Below, piece by piece: positions 21,211-31,320 of a stretch of 64,000 nucleotides of DNA. Under the pieces are notes generated by a model. It saw only the letters and a program-made list of their open reading frames with translations. It did no database searches and was not told where the DNA came from. This DNA comes from Brevibacillus daliensis. GTDB taxonomy: Bacteria; Bacillota; Bacilli; Brevibacillales; Brevibacillaceae. The stretch is from assembly GCF_021245735.1 (NCBI RefSeq), contig NZ_JAJISB010000001.1, positions 124,001 to 188,000 on the forward strand, given 5' to 3'. Every line of letters begins with the position of its first letter. The first letter of the stretch is position 1. Position numbers and translations under genes: made by a program.

Positions 21211-22569
21211 TTATTGGGTAAATCGAACAATCCCAATCACGTTTAGAAATACTAACACAATTAATAGTGGCAATACATAGCGCACCACCGCGTACCATAT
21301 TCCAAAAAAGCGAGATGCTATTTTAGAACCACGCACAAATTCTGATTGTAGCAACTCTCTCTTCATCTTAAAAGAGACAAATAAAGAGATAAACAACGCA
21401 CCTACTGGGAGTAACAAGTTACTTACCAGATAATCTGCTGCATCAAAAAAACTTTTATCGAATATCAGAACGTCTGACCATACTCCGTAAGATAAACATG
21501 ACGGGATACCCAAGAGGAATACGCCAAGCCCTGCGTACCAGGATGCTTTGCGTCGCTTCTCCGGTTTTTTCTGGGTTAATGATGCTACGGTAATCTCCAG
21601 TAAAGAAAACGCGGAAGTAATCGTAGCGAAAAAGAATAAAGCAAGGAAACAAATCAAGAAGAAACCACCTAGTGGGATCTGACTAAAGACGGCTGGCAAC
21701 ACTTGAAATAATAACCCCGGTCCTTGTGCCGGAGAAAAGCCTAGAGCGAAGACAGCCGGAAAAATGGCAAGCCCCGCAAGTAGTGAAATCATAAGATTAA
21801 GGCTAACTACTGATACAGCGGAACGCGTAAGGCTTACGTTTTTATCCAGATAAGACGTATAGGTAGCCATCGCGGAAGCACCAAGGCTCAATGCAAAGAA
21901 CGATTGTCCCATCGCAGCCAAAATAGTTGATGAATCAATGCGAGAAATATCTGGCTTTAAGAAGAAAACAATACCTTCCCATGCCCCTGGCAAAGTTAGC
22001 GAGCGAACCATTATAACAAGGAACAAGATAAATAAAGCGGGAAACATATATTTATTAGCTTTTTCAATTCCATTCTGAACACCGCGGGAAACGACAAGAA
22101 TCGTAATTACAATAAATAACAATTGTGCTCCCAGGGCGATAAATGGATCTGAGATCGTCTCTGCAAATAAACCCTCGTAGGAAATGGCTGGATTAGAGAG
22201 TGCCCCTGTTAACGCCTTTCCGAAATAAATCAATATCCATCCACCAACGACACTATAGAAGGAAAACAGCAAAAAGCAGGTAACAACCCCCATTATGCCG
22301 ACCCAATGCCATTTGGTCTTAGGTGCTAATTCTTTATAAGCAGATACCGCTTCTTTACCCGTACTTCGCCCAATGACAAATTCACATAGTAAAAGTGGCA
22401 ATCCAATAAGCAAGGTAAATATGATAAACAAGAGGAAAAAGGCACCGCCACCGCTTGTACCAGCTACATAAGGAAACTTCCAGATAGCTCCTAAACCGAC
22501 AGCAGACCCTGCAGCTGCCATAATAAATCCAAATCGTGATGTCCATTGTTCTCTGTTAGATTGACTCAT
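21211..22569 (-). CDS. Sodium-dependent transporter, NSS family
   Basis: A 452-residue membrane protein with the LeuT-like first helix '[20 protein letters not shown]' (Na+ and substrate site), about 11-12 membrane segments, and a conserved '[15 protein letters not shown]'. It probably imports an amino acid with sodium; the substrate cannot be told from sequence. Monocistronic, with its own terminator. Confidence 0.92.
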   Translation of the reverse strand: MSQSNREQWTSRFGFIMAAAGSAVGLGAIWKFPYVAGTSGGGAFFLLFIIFTLLIGLPLLLCEFVIGRSTGKEAVSAYKELAPKTKWHWVGIMGVVTCFLLFSFYSVVGGWILIYFGKALTGALSNPAISYEGLFAETISDPFIALGAQLLFIVITILVVSRGVQNGIEKANKYMFPALFILFLVIMVRSLTLPGAWEGIVFFLKPDISRIDSSTILAAMGQSFFALSLGASAMATYTSYLDKNVSLTRSAVSVVSLNLMISLLAGLAIFPAVFALGFSPAQGPGLLFQVLPAVFSQIPLGGFFLICFLALFFFATITSAFSLLEITVASLTQKKPEKRRKASWYAGLGVFLLGIPSCLSYGVWSDVLIFDKSFFDAADYLVSNLLLPVGALFISLFVSFKMKRELLQSEFVRGSKIASRFFGIWYAVVRYVLPLLIVLVFLNVIGIVRFTQ

Positions 22570-22842
22570 TCTCTTCTCTCCTGACTCTCTTCTCTTCTAA
22601 CTAGTCTAGACTTACTACGATAGACCCTATACAGTCAATCTAGTAACTGTCTGTTTTACTTTATCGATCAACCAAATCGATTCTTCGATTTCACTATTAT
22701 ACCGTATTCTTATAAGATTCCAAGTATTTATTATAAGAAGAAGTTAGTATGGTATTATCGTCACTTCAATTTAATTACGTGAAACAAACGAAGAAAGAAC
22801 TTAGACTTCGGCTTTACAGGCAAAACAATTTATTGCTTCTAA

Positions 22843-22944
22843 TCACCAAAAGATAGGTTGGTATTTATTGTCCTTGCAAATGATGATGGTGGCGGTGCTG
22901 TATTAACGAGAGAAACGAGAAAATTATTAATCAACCCTATCTGA
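22843..22944 (+). pseudogene. Possible 3' fragment of a lost gene
   Basis: An open stretch of 33 codons reads KDRLVFIVLANDDGGGAV and on to a stop, resembling the last strand and helix of a serine beta-lactamase-like or PBP-like fold. It has no start or upstream body. The rest of 22570-22965 shows no gene. The call is tentative. Confidence 0.25.
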
Positions 22945-22965
22945 AGTGTAATGGATGCATCTATC

Positions 22966-23015
22966 ACAAAAAAAGGATAGATAAAGCAAAGTACACTCTG
23001 CTTTTATCTATCCTT
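22966..23015 (-). terminator. Terminator of the chemoreceptor gene
   Basis: AAGGATAGATAAA pairs with TTTATCTATCCTT, followed by a T run on the minus strand; it lies just beyond the stop of the chemoreceptor gene. Confidence 0.85.
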
Positions 23016-23023
23016 GTCTATTA

Positions 23024-24808
23024 TTATTCTGGTTTATTACTTAGATCACACGCTTGTGCTTCCTCTACCGTAAAGGAATCAACAGCCCTTTGTAATCGTT
23101 GTGCTGTCTCGTTTAAGGAATAAATTGATTTAGCTACATCTTCCATTGCTGTTACCTGATCTTGTGATGCATTGGCTACATTCAACGTATACTGCGATGC
23201 ACTCTCAGCAATCCTTGATAGTTGTTCAATGGTTGCATTTACCTGTTGGGAACTGGCTGACATTTGCTCCGCAGAAGCAGATACATCCTCCACTTGCCCC
23301 GTAATCCCTTGAATGGAGAGCACAATTTTCTCAAATGCCTCTCCCGCACGCTCAGTTGTTTCAACAGTAGCAGCCACTTCTCTCTCACCTTTACTCATTG
23401 ATTCCATGGCTTGCTGCGTACCATCCTGAATTCCCTGAACTAACAGCTTGATTTGGTCTGAAGATTCTTTGGACTGCTCTGCCAATTTTCGTACCTCGTT
23501 GGCTACTACAGCGAATCCTTTACCATTTTCACCTGCACGAGCTGCTTCAATGGCTGCATTCAATGAAAGCAGGTTGGTTTGGTTGGAGATGTCGGTAATG
23601 GCGCCTGTGATATGTCCTATTTCAGCAGAAACCTCATTTAATATGCGAATAACAGTAACTGCTTCCTGTACGGTTTGATTTAATTCACGCATCTGACTTA
23701 CTGTGCTTTGAATGACTGTATTCCCCGATTCTGCCTCTCTGGAAACCTCTGTTGCAGACTCTGCAACCTTTCCTGCCGACTCAGCAATCCGCTGTATTCC
23801 CGTTGCCATTTCTTCCATTGATCGTGCGCTTTCTTGTGCACCATTCACTTGTGTTTCCGAACCAGCTGCCACTTCCTGAATGTCTGCAGAAATTTGTATA
23901 GATACCATTTTCGTTTGCTCGGCAAGTCTCTGTAATCGCTCTGAAGCAAGAACCATTTCATCTGTCGTAGTATGTATGCCTTGGACAACATTTTTGATAC
24001 TATCCAGCATCGTGTTCACATGCCTCGACAGCATTCCCAGTTCATCATCTGATTTTACCGGTATACGAACAGTGAGATCTCCTCGCGCAGCCTGCTGGGT
24101 GACTTGCGATATGCTCTTAATCGGTTGAAGCCAGCGTCTAACCATCATGATACTTCCTGTTAGAACAATGATTGCCAAGACTACGCTGATTGATAAAGGA
24201 ATTAATAAGTCGTTTATTATATTGCTTTTGACCATACCGTAATCGAATTCCACAGCCAGGATTGCGATCGTTTCATCACTCTTGTTCTTTACCAGAGTAT
24301 AATATGCCAATCGTTCTCCATTAGGCGTCTCGTATGGTTTAGAAGTTAATTTAGCTGAACCTTTAAGCATATCAATTGCATTCCGCTCTTCAGGTGTCAG
24401 CTCCTTCAATGAATTAGGTTTCAAATCACCTTTCATGGTTTCCTGACTCGACATAATCAACTTCAAATAAGATTTGCCATCTTTTTCTTCCAAGTCAGGA
24501 TAGAGGATATAGCCGTTCGAGATATATTCCGCTTTTAGCGCGTTTTCCATCTTATTGGATAAACCGATAAAAACGGTCGTATAGCCTGAGTTCTCTGCAT
24601 TCTGTTCCGTAATGGAACGTTTTACCGCTTCAATTTCCGGCACAGACGAAGCCACCTGAATCTCAACTGTATTCGATATAGCTGAGAGCACTTGATCATA
24701 CATTGTTGTCTGTCTATTAAATGACAATGCGATTGACACGGAGGTAAATAGAATGATGCCCACGGTAATGAAAGCAATCGCTCGAAACGACATGCTTTTG
24801 CTTCTCAA
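23024..24808 (-). CDS. Methyl-accepting chemotaxis protein with Cache-like sensor
   Basis: A 594-residue chemoreceptor. A first membrane segment at about 8-28, an extracytoplasmic sensor of about 170 residues (single Cache-like), a second membrane segment near 205, a HAMP domain ([26 protein letters not shown]) and a signalling domain with the hairpin tip '[20 protein letters not shown]'. It starts at TTG 24808 behind GGGGGGA. It is a lone chemoreceptor, not close in sequence to the two paralogues at 48 and 57 kb. Confidence 0.92.
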   Translation of the reverse strand: MRSKSMSFRAIAFITVGIILFTSVSIALSFNRQTTMYDQVLSAISNTVEIQVASSVPEIEAVKRSITEQNAENSGYTTVFIGLSNKMENALKAEYISNGYILYPDLEEKDGKSYLKLIMSSQETMKGDLKPNSLKELTPEERNAIDMLKGSAKLTSKPYETPNGERLAYYTLVKNKSDETIAILAVEFDYGMVKSNIINDLLIPLSISVVLAIIVLTGSIMMVRRWLQPIKSISQVTQQAARGDLTVRIPVKSDDELGMLSRHVNTMLDSIKNVVQGIHTTTDEMVLASERLQRLAEQTKMVSIQISADIQEVAAGSETQVNGAQESARSMEEMATGIQRIAESAGKVAESATEVSREAESGNTVIQSTVSQMRELNQTVQEAVTVIRILNEVSAEIGHITGAITDISNQTNLLSLNAAIEAARAGENGKGFAVVANEVRKLAEQSKESSDQIKLLVQGIQDGTQQAMESMSKGEREVAATVETTERAGEAFEKIVLSIQGITGQVEDVSASAEQMSASSQQVNATIEQLSRIAESASQYTLNVANASQDQVTAMEDVAKSIYSLNETAQRLQRAVDSFTVEEAQACDLSNKPE

Positions 24809-25071
24809 AAAAATCCCCCCATAATATAAAACTCTGCATGAAGATGAGTATTGACCATGGCAAAAAATCTACTCAAATGATAGATATAACAATGCAGGAG
24901 TATACTTTCTATATATATATCGTCATTTTTTAAGTGAGAAGTTAGCTTTTTAGCACACAAATTGTCTCTATTATTTCAATGTTTAAATACGCCTAAAAAC
25001 ATGCTTGTTTACTGCGTTTTGTTATACAATCAGGCATATTAAATACGACACAAAAATCATACTTTATTGAT
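24809..25071. other. Gene-free intergenic region
   Basis: The AT-rich upstream region of the chemoreceptor gene, containing a TATATATATATCG tract. No gene, terminator or clear promoter was identified. Confidence 0.5.
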
Positions 25072-25164
25072 TATAAAACTTGGCTTTGCCAAGCCTCTGG
25101 CGCAGGTTAAGCCTTAGTTGCACTTATGCAGATAGGAATTTTTTATAAATTCCTATCTGTAAAC
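25072..25164 (+). repeat. Dispersed repeat family R1, copy 4
   Basis: The most regular copy. The first hairpin is CTTGGC-TTT-GCCAAG; the second is a perfect 13-bp stem (CAGATAGGAATTT with AAATTCCTATCTG). It lies between the chemoreceptor and DUF438 genes. Confidence 0.85.
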
Positions 25165-25270
25165 AAAATCCCCAGGATTTTGTTCATGGTTATTTTGTGC
25201 ATTGCTAAGCTCACGTTTCCATTCTCAACTTCGCTCAACTTATGGGTACGTACAAAACAAGCCTTTTGTT

Positions 25271-26539
25271 TTAAGATATAATACGTTTTTGACCCTCTAA
25301 TGCACGAATAGGACTAATGTTTTGCGTGAATTCTAATGTCCCCATGTACTCACCATGCTCATTCCGTACTGCAAAATAACGGATATATACGAATTTATCT
25401 TTTAATGGAATCCAAAAATCTTCAACGTCTTTTCTTCCAGCTTTGAAGTCCTCCAGTAATTCGTTAACAATATGAACACTTTGAGGTGGGTGGCAATTCT
25501 GTACGGTACGTCCAATCACTGCTTTTGTTCGTGCAAAGATCCTATCTTTCCCGTGGGAGAAGAATCGCACCACATCATTATGATCAATAAAAGTTAGGTC
25601 AACAGGTAAATGACTCATAATCAATTCTAATTGTTTAATTGATAAGATACCTGTTTCAAGATGAACGAATCCATCTGGAGTCGTTCCGGATGGATTTTCT
25701 GTGGACTCTTCCATAGACTCTTCCATCTCTTCAATTGAATGGCGCACAGGTACCCACACACCAGCAGGGGGCGTTAAACAAAAACCAATCGCGTCACTTT
25801 CATGTGCAATCTTAACCCATTCATCTTCAGTAAGGGCTTCTAACGCCATCGGGAACAGAATGGTTTCCTCTTTAAAGATCATACCTGTTACTTCTTTGGT
25901 CACCAGCTCTATTGAATGCAGAATGGGTTCCCGATTACCATCGTACCGTATTAAATAACCCTTCAATTCCTTAATCATGGCGCGAATTAGATCATCAAGT
26001 CCCCACATCACTTTTGTTGGCCCGTAAATACCGTACTTTTCTAAATAAGGAAAGAGTAAATTTTCCTTTCGACTATAGTGTTTATCGACGTCAAGCAGTA
26101 AGTTCACGTCTTCAATCAACTTATAAATGTTTTCTTGTGAATCACTCTTTATAAAATGATCACCATGTAACTGAAGCTTAAAGTTTACGAGACGATCTAA
26201 TTCTTTATTTTCTAATTTGAATGTATGGATAGGATGGCCAGGTTGTTCTTCTGGTCGGTCCGAACGATGAATTTCCTCAATTGACCCTTCGAAGATAGAA
26301 GCATGTACCGAGCATAAACGCTGTACCTCGTCAACTGGAATCCCTTCTTCTTTCATTAGTGCTTCTTCCATTTGTGAAATCTCGGAAACGGTAACATCGC
26401 CGACCGCAAGTTTGAAGCGTTCTCGTACTGATTCTTCCGGCTGACCCGCATGTAATTCTTTAATAATTTCTTTTAACAACTGTTGTCGCTCAGTACGATT
26501 TTTTGCGTGTTGTTCCCGGTTATTAATTATTTCGCTCAT
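25271..26539 (-). CDS. DUF438 protein with hemerythrin-like and PAS-like domains
   Basis: A 422-residue protein. The N-terminus (8-80) is the DUF438 helical domain (IIKELHAGQPEESVRERFK). Residues about 90-260 form a hemerythrin-like HHE bundle with several metal-ligand His and Glu (DVDKHYSRKENLLFPYLEKY, FKEETILFPMAL). The C-terminal 120 residues form a PAS-like domain (FIDHNDVVRFFSHGKDRIF). Such proteins sense oxygen or NO and are often in anaerobic regulons. It is divergent from a methyltransferase/Fnr-type operon, with an Fnr-like site between. Start at 26539 behind AAAGGAGGGG. Confidence 0.9.
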   Translation of the reverse strand: MSEIINNREQHAKNRTERQQLLKEIIKELHAGQPEESVRERFKLAVGDVTVSEISQMEEALMKEEGIPVDEVQRLCSVHASIFEGSIEEIHRSDRPEEQPGHPIHTFKLENKELDRLVNFKLQLHGDHFIKSDSQENIYKLIEDVNLLLDVDKHYSRKENLLFPYLEKYGIYGPTKVMWGLDDLIRAMIKELKGYLIRYDGNREPILHSIELVTKEVTGMIFKEETILFPMALEALTEDEWVKIAHESDAIGFCLTPPAGVWVPVRHSIEEMEESMEESTENPSGTTPDGFVHLETGILSIKQLELIMSHLPVDLTFIDHNDVVRFFSHGKDRIFARTKAVIGRTVQNCHPPQSVHIVNELLEDFKAGRKDVEDFWIPLKDKFVYIRYFAVRNEHGEYMGTLEFTQNISPIRALEGQKRIIS

Positions 26540-26613
26540 TGATGTGCCCCTCCTTTTGTTGAGAACTATTATCAATTTTGTCGTAATCATATCAAAAAGT
26601 TACGAAATGCGAT

Positions 26614-26656
26614 TTGATTTAAATCACATCATTGATAAAAAATCGAGGTGTATAGT
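26614..26656 (+). promoter_or_regulatory. Fnr/Crp-type site with class II spacing
   Basis: TTGAT-TTAA-ATCAC (26614-26627) matches the FNR palindrome with one mismatch. A TATAGT -10 lies at 26651-26656, placing the site centre about 42 bp before the expected start, typical of class II activation. It could serve the methyltransferase/regulator operon and, divergently, the DUF438 gene. Confidence 0.6.
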
Positions 26657-26691
26657 GATAGCGATCAAACACAGAAGGGATTGAAGAGAAG

Positions 26692-27399
26692 ATGACATTT
26701 TATCAAACATTGACTCCATATTATGATCAGATTTTCCCTGCAAACCAAAAACAAATTAATTTTATAAATGATACTTTTGAGAAGGGTAGTTCTCTTCTTG
26801 ATGTAGGTGCAGGAACAGGTAATGTTGCATGTGCACTTGTAGAAGAAGGATACGTCGTTACAGCTTCTGAGCCCGAAGAGATGATGGCTGCCAAGATTAA
26901 AGAGAAAGCGGCGAAGTACGATGGAAAATTACATGTCTTAACAGACTCGATGCAAGAGTTGGAGAAACATACGGACTCTTACGACGGCATCTATTGTAAT
27001 GGAAACACGCTTGTTCATTTGCATGATATGGCTGAAATCACCACTTTCCTGCAACAAGCTTGCAAGAAACTAAAAGAACATGGTAAATTAATTATACAAA
27101 TCGTTAATTATGATAAAGTCTTAGTAAAAAAAGACTTCAAATTCCCCATCATGAATAAGGAAACATTCACATTTGAACGAAGTTATGAGTTATCAGGTGA
27201 ACATGTATTATTTACGACGACATTGACTGTAGATAGTCAAAAAATGTCCAATACGATACCATTGTTTCCTGCAACAAAAGACCAACTGGAACCTGTGTTA
27301 CGAGACAGTGGCTTTACATCAATTGAGTTTTTCGCAAACTTTGAAAAAGCCCCATATACTGCGGATGCACCAGCGCTTATCCTTGTAGCTGCAAAGTAA
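26692..27399 (+). CDS. SAM-dependent class I methyltransferase
   Basis: A 235-residue Rossmann methyltransferase: motif I is SLLDVGAGTGNVACALVEEG, motif II 'VTASEPEEMM', and a 'YDGIYCNGNTLVHL' post-motif. It resembles small-molecule methyltransferases; the substrate is unknown. It lies 78 nt before the Crp/Fnr regulator gene in the same orientation and is probably expressed from the Fnr-like promoter. Confidence 0.88.
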   Translation: MTFYQTLTPYYDQIFPANQKQINFINDTFEKGSSLLDVGAGTGNVACALVEEGYVVTASEPEEMMAAKIKEKAAKYDGKLHVLTDSMQELEKHTDSYDGIYCNGNTLVHLHDMAEITTFLQQACKKLKEHGKLIIQIVNYDKVLVKKDFKFPIMNKETFTFERSYELSGEHVLFTTTLTVDSQKMSNTIPLFPATKDQLEPVLRDSGFTSIEFFANFEKAPYTADAPALILVAAK

Positions 27400-27477
27400 A
27401 TGAGGATAAAATCATGCACCGAGTAAAGAATATGATACAACGAGGATAACAGATCGTTTACTTTAAGGCGGTGTAAG

Positions 27478-28200
27478 ATGAAAGAAATGTGTTGTCACTT
27501 TCGTTCGATAGAACTTTGTCCAAAAAAAGTCCCCATTTTTCAATCATTATCGGATGAGGAAATCATCCAAATTGCTAAAATGACAAAACATAAACGCTTC
27601 CATAAAGGTGAGGCATTAATCCATGAAGGCGCAAAATCAGATACGTTATTTATCATCAACAGAGGACGAGTTAAACTATCTAAATTAACGCTTGAAGGTA
27701 AAGAGCAAATACTTCATTTATTAACAAGCGGAGATTTCTTTTGTGAACTTCATGTTTTTAATCATGATGAATTAAGCAATTTTAGTGCTTATGCACTGAC
27801 GGATACGGACATTTGTATGTTAACGAAAAGTGATATGGATCACATTATGAAAATAAGTCCCGTTATCTGTATAAAACTATTAAAGACGGTTACTAAACGT
27901 TTAGCGCAAACAGAAAAATTAGCTCATAATCTGGCTACAAAGGATCCTGAGGTCAGAATCGCATATTTAATCATCGAATTATGTGAAAAGTACGGTAAAG
28001 AAAATGATGAAGGTATTGTAGTTAATTTGCCTATTACTCGCGAAGAAATGGCAAATTATGTTGGAGTCACGAGAGAAACTGTTAGTCGTAAACTAAGCCG
28101 TTTTGAAGAGTTAGGCTTGATTGTATCAACCGGAAATAAGCAAATCCTTGTCAAAAACGTATCAACACTTCGGGGCATGGTGACAATGGACAATCTTTAA
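27478..28200 (+). CDS. Crp/Fnr-family transcriptional regulator
   Basis: A 240-residue regulator with an N-terminal cyclic-nucleotide-type sensor barrel (about 20-140), a dimer helix and a C-terminal winged helix-turn-helix whose recognition helix reads VTRETVSRKLSRFEE. The N-terminus has Cys at 5, 6 and 14 (MKEMCCHFRSIELC), suggesting an iron-sulfur or thiol sensor of the FNR type, although the spacing is not that of E. coli FNR. It likely controls the nearby Fnr-like site. Confidence 0.88.
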   Translation: MKEMCCHFRSIELCPKKVPIFQSLSDEEIIQIAKMTKHKRFHKGEALIHEGAKSDTLFIINRGRVKLSKLTLEGKEQILHLLTSGDFFCELHVFNHDELSNFSAYALTDTDICMLTKSDMDHIMKISPVICIKLLKTVTKRLAQTEKLAHNLATKDPEVRIAYLIIELCEKYGKENDEGIVVNLPITREEMANYVGVTRETVSRKLSRFEELGLIVSTGNKQILVKNVSTLRGMVTMDNL

Positions 28201-28282
28201 CGAAGCCAAGACACTCATGGAAGGTTCCACTCATCGAAGACCACTTAAAGTAAAAAGCGTGACATTATATAACTGAACAAGA

Positions 28283-28323
28283 AATAAGCTTCGATCTGTA
28301 ATCAAGATTGAAGCTTATTTTTT
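28283..28323 (+). terminator. Terminator of the Crp/Fnr gene
   Basis: AATAAGCTTC and GAAGCTTATT pair, with an additional inner ATCT/AGAT stem, followed by TTTTTT on the plus strand. Confidence 0.85.
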
Positions 28324-28329
28324 GTATGA

Positions 28330-28536
28330 CTGTTATTTAAACAAGGCCTTGATCAAAGATATAATCCAGACGGTTATAACATTGGCTGGAATTGCAAGGC
28401 GGTGGGTGGTCAACATATTCAACATGCACATTTACATGTCATTCCCCGTTATAAAAGCGAACCGTTTGCTGGAAAAGGAATCAGACACTGGCTAAAAAGT
28501 AGGGAGAATAAACGTCAGTTTACTCCTAGCGACTGA
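28330..28536 (+). pseudogene. HIT-family hydrolase, C-terminal fragment
   Basis: An open stretch without a start codon encodes GLDQRYNPDGYNIGWNCKAV and then the histidine-triad motif QHIQHAHLHVIPRY, ending at TGA 28534-28536. This is the C-terminal half of a HIT-type nucleotide-binding protein. The N-terminal half is absent: a TGA at 28327 and the terminator of the Crp/Fnr gene precede it. It is a remnant. Confidence 0.8.
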
Positions 28537-28581
28537 TCGCTATCACTTCACAACACATCATTTATTGAATTTATATAAGAT

Positions 28582-28617
28582 GAATGCCTTCCAACAGTTA
28601 TTTGTTGAAAGGCATTC
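28582..28617. terminator. Hairpin downstream of the TPR gene
   Basis: GAATGCCTT and AAGGCATTC form a stem with an inner CAACA/TTGTTG extension, 14 bp beyond the TPR gene stop. The T tract is weak on both strands. Confidence 0.5.
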
Positions 28618-28630
28618 TTACCTTTTCATA

Positions 28631-29305
28631 CTATAAGGATGACATTTTAAAGCGGGATAATAATGCCCATCGTCTTTCCATTCGCTTTTTATATTTGGGA
28701 AGACCACGATATACCTCAATTGCTTCGTTATACGCCTGTTTTGCCTCTTCTTTTTGGCCCATTTGTGCAAACAGTAGTCCCATTCGGTAGCATACCTCTG
28801 CGGAAGAAGAATTTAATTTCTGTAGCTCCGTAAGAAAATTCATCGCCTTCGAGGTATCCTTCTCAGCATATACCTCGCTCAAGTATAGAAAAGGCTCACC
28901 ATATTTAACTCTTGGATTCAAATGTAACGCTTGCTTGAGCAAAGCTTCTCCCTCTACCTTATCGCCCATTTTTATATGTAGAATTCCGTAATCACTTAAA
29001 AACTCAGCGGAATCCTTCATCACTTTAGAAATCTCATCCAGATATTGTTTCGCTTCGCCATACCTTCTTTTCTCCATGAGTATTCTAGCTGCTTCCAGCT
29101 TAGAAGAAGTATCATGAGGATTAAGTCTTATATCCTGCATAATTCGTCGCAATCGGTTAGACTGTTTAATCGGACGAAATAAGTTCGGCATTAATTTTAC
29201 AAAGCGAAGATCAAGTAAATAAAGGATGAGAAAAATCACGAGCAGTGCTACAAACGGATTACCAGTAATCCAAAACAACAATGAAAAGATAAAAAATTTC
29301 CCCAT
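28631..29305 (-). CDS. Membrane-anchored TPR protein
   Basis: A 224-residue protein with an N-terminal hydrophobic segment (FVALLVIFLILYLLDLRFV) and about four tetratricopeptide-like repeats from 55 onward (e.g. RYGEAKQYLDEISKVMKDS, EGEALLKQALHLNP, KEEAKQAYNEAIEVY). It is probably a scaffold at the membrane; partners are unknown. Monocistronic, with a good ribosome-binding site. Confidence 0.85.
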   Translation of the reverse strand: MGKFFIFSLLFWITGNPFVALLVIFLILYLLDLRFVKLMPNLFRPIKQSNRLRRIMQDIRLNPHDTSSKLEAARILMEKRRYGEAKQYLDEISKVMKDSAEFLSDYGILHIKMGDKVEGEALLKQALHLNPRVKYGEPFLYLSEVYAEKDTSKAMNFLTELQKLNSSSAEVCYRMGLLFAQMGQKEEAKQAYNEAIEVYRGLPKYKKRMERRWALLSRFKMSSL

Positions 29306-29468
29306 GTTGTTCCTCCTTTTTGTGTATACCTTTTTATTTTAGCATGGGTGGTCTATCGATCATACATTTTTTGAAAAAGATGGGGAAAGTTCAAATACAC
29401 TCGCTTATTCGTCAAAAAAACAGGTAAAAACGTTGATCACGTCTCTACCTATCTTTTCGAACTCCTCA

Positions 29469-29678
29469 TTATTCAAATAAATCGTCCATTAGGCCCTTTA
29501 TTTCTTTCTCCCGAGCAGCCGTTCCTTTTATATCTATCTCGATGTTCAGAATAAGATGCTGCCCCACAGTAGCTTCTTCTGGCAGGATGTTACGCGGAAG
29601 ATCATATGTATCACCATTAATCTCAACTACTGCAAAGTCACCTTCGAAACGATCAATGATGCCCGTCGTCGTTTTCAT
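29469..29678 (-). CDS. DUF3006 protein
   Basis: A 69-residue protein (MKTTTGIIDRFEGDFAVVEIN...) predicted to form a small beta barrel, typical of DUF3006. These proteins are regularly encoded next to extracytoplasmic ComEC-like metallo-beta-lactamase proteins, as here. The start at 29678 has GGTGAGG upstream, which overlaps the upstream gene's stop. Confidence 0.85.
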   Translation of the reverse strand: MKTTTGIIDRFEGDFAVVEINGDTYDLPRNILPEEATVGQHLILNIEIDIKGTAAREKEIKGLMDDLFE

Positions 29679-29686
29679 ATTTATCC

Positions 29687-30553
29687 TCACCTTTCTGTTT
29701 GAAAGACTATGGTTTTACCATTACTTGTTGCAATCACGTTACCTTGTTGATCGGTACGATACGTTTTAATACCTGCCTTTTTCAGTTTATCTAAAGTTGA
29801 CGGGGTTGGATGACCATATCTGTTGCCTTCACCAGCACTGATAACTGCATACGTTGGATTAACAGCTTTTAAGAACGAGGCAGATGACGACGTATCAGAA
29901 CCGTGATGCCCTACTTTATACACGTCTGCTTTAAGAGACTGACCTGAGCTTACCATATCCCCTTCTGCTTTTCCTTCTGCATCAGCCGTGAAAATAAAGG
30001 AAGTTTCTCCGTGTGTTACATGCAACACGGCGCTCCATGCATTCAGATCTTTACCGTAATCACCTACAGGACCCAAAAATTGTGCGGTAACATCCTGAAG
30101 TGGTAGTTTCATCCCTGCTTTTACAGCTTTAATCGTTACGCCTTCCGCTTTTACAGCTAAAAGAAAATTCTTGTATGTATCGGTTGTATGGCTAACTTTT
30201 GGTGCATAAACTGCTTCCACATCATAGGCTGCCAGCACTTCCGCTAATCCTCCTATATGGTCTGCGTCCGGATGAGTGGCAATTAATACTTCGATATCAT
30301 CTACCTGTTGACCTTTTAGATAGTCGACAACAACTTTTCCGCTACTTGCCGTTCCTGCATCAATGACGATATCGTCTCCTGCAGGAGTTTTTATGTACGT
30401 GGAATCGCCTTGACCTACATCTATGAAGTGTACTTCCAGCTCTCCAGATGGAACAGCTACTTCCTCTGGTTTCGTAGGTGGTTGTACCGTTCCTTCTACT
30501 GAACAGCCCATTAGCAATGCGAGTGAAGCTACCGTGCATATAAATTTTTTCAT
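29687..30553 (-). CDS. ComEC/Rec2-like metallo-beta-lactamase-fold lipoprotein
   Basis: A 288-residue secreted lipoprotein. The signal ends in a lipobox (ALLMGC) with Cys at 17. The MBL domain starts 'LEVHFIDVGQGDSTYI' and has the metal motif THPDADHIGG and later 'VGHHGSDTSSSASFL', as in the ComEC C-terminal nuclease-like domain. It is probably an extracellular nuclease or phosphodiesterase anchored to the membrane. The ATG at 30553 has AAAGGAG. Coupled to the DUF3006 gene. Confidence 0.9.
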   Translation of the reverse strand: MKKFICTVASLALLMGCSVEGTVQPPTKPEEVAVPSGELEVHFIDVGQGDSTYIKTPAGDDIVIDAGTASSGKVVVDYLKGQQVDDIEVLIATHPDADHIGGLAEVLAAYDVEAVYAPKVSHTTDTYKNFLLAVKAEGVTIKAVKAGMKLPLQDVTAQFLGPVGDYGKDLNAWSAVLHVTHGETSFIFTADAEGKAEGDMVSSGQSLKADVYKVGHHGSDTSSSASFLKAVNPTYAVISAGEGNRYGHPTPSTLDKLKKAGIKTYRTDQQGNVIATSNGKTIVFQTER

Positions 30554-30707
30554 GATGTACTCCTTTATGTCTGAAATAATTGTCACAAAAATTATAGTCT
30601 AAATTCACTTTTTTTACTATAAATTAAAAACATGCCGACTTATGAGTTGTGTAAACAAATAGTGTGAAGTATTGTATGTATTGGTTCTGATCTCTGTATT
30701 GGGTATG

Positions 30708-30745
30708 AAAAAGCCACTTCTTCATTATTGAAGAAGCGACTTTTG
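30708..30745. terminator. Bidirectional terminator hairpin
   Basis: AAAAGCCACTTCTTCA pairs with TTGAAGAAGCGACTTTT (one mismatch), with T residues on both exits. It would end sigK transcription on the minus strand. The surrounding 30554-30888 holds no gene. Confidence 0.7.
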
Positions 30746-30888
30746 TTTATTTTGAATCTATATATGATTGGAACATGACTTAGCAGTTATCAGTTACTAG
30801 CTTGATGTTCTATTCTCTGTTTTCCTGCTTTAAGTTCTACATGTAATTGGAATAGCTGACCAATTTTTTAAGTCAAGAATCGGATCGA

Positions 30889-31182
30889 CTAACGTCCTTG
30901 AGCCTGCTTTGTTCGGTAAAATTCATGGAACAATTTCATAAGTGCACGTTTCTCAATTCGAGATACATAAGAACGTGAGATACCCAACTCCCGCGCAATT
31001 TCTCTCTGCGTTTTTTCTTTATCCTGATCCAGACCAAACCTGCCAATGATTACCTCTTTTTCTCTTTCGTCCAGAATATGAATATGCTGATAAATCTTAT
31101 TGCTCTCCAGCTTTAACTGAACGGCATCCACAACTTCATCCGTTTCGGTTCCTAATACATCGATTAGGGTGATTTCATTCAC
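30889..31182 (-). CDS. sigK: sigK, 3' part (interrupted by the skin-like element)
   Basis: This encodes the C-terminal part of the mother-cell sigma factor SigK: '[16 protein letters not shown]' followed by region 4 ([20 protein letters not shown], then [20 protein letters not shown]). The first codons belong to attL. The other part lies at 36160-36603 with the same strand. After excision of 31177-36180 the two join in frame (711 nt, 236 residues), close to the 241 of B. subtilis pro-SigK. The piece by itself has no ribosome-binding site and is presumably not translated alone. Confidence 0.93.
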   Translation of the reverse strand: MNEITLIDVLGTETDEVVDAVQLKLESNKIYQHIHILDEREKEVIIGRFGLDQDKEKTQREIARELGISRSYVSRIEKRALMKLFHEFYRTKQAQGR

Positions 31183-31201
31183 CTGCTACAGTTAGACGTG
31201 T
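31175..31201. other. attL of the sigK element: core plus inner arm
   Basis: The core dinucleotide (31175-31176, within GAATGA of the sigK strand) is followed by a 25-bp inner arm ending in ACAGTTAGACGTGT (31188-31201). The same arm in inverted orientation borders the right end. The adjacent sigK sequence is the outer half-site. Confidence 0.85.
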
Positions 31202-31320
31202 CAATTTTATCCGTAGGCAACTTTTTTTGCCCTTCAACATTTATTGAAACATAGGAAAAAACGTTACTGTAGATAATATGAGCAAAGATCAAAAGGAATG
31301 TGGGGAAGGAGCTTTTAAAT

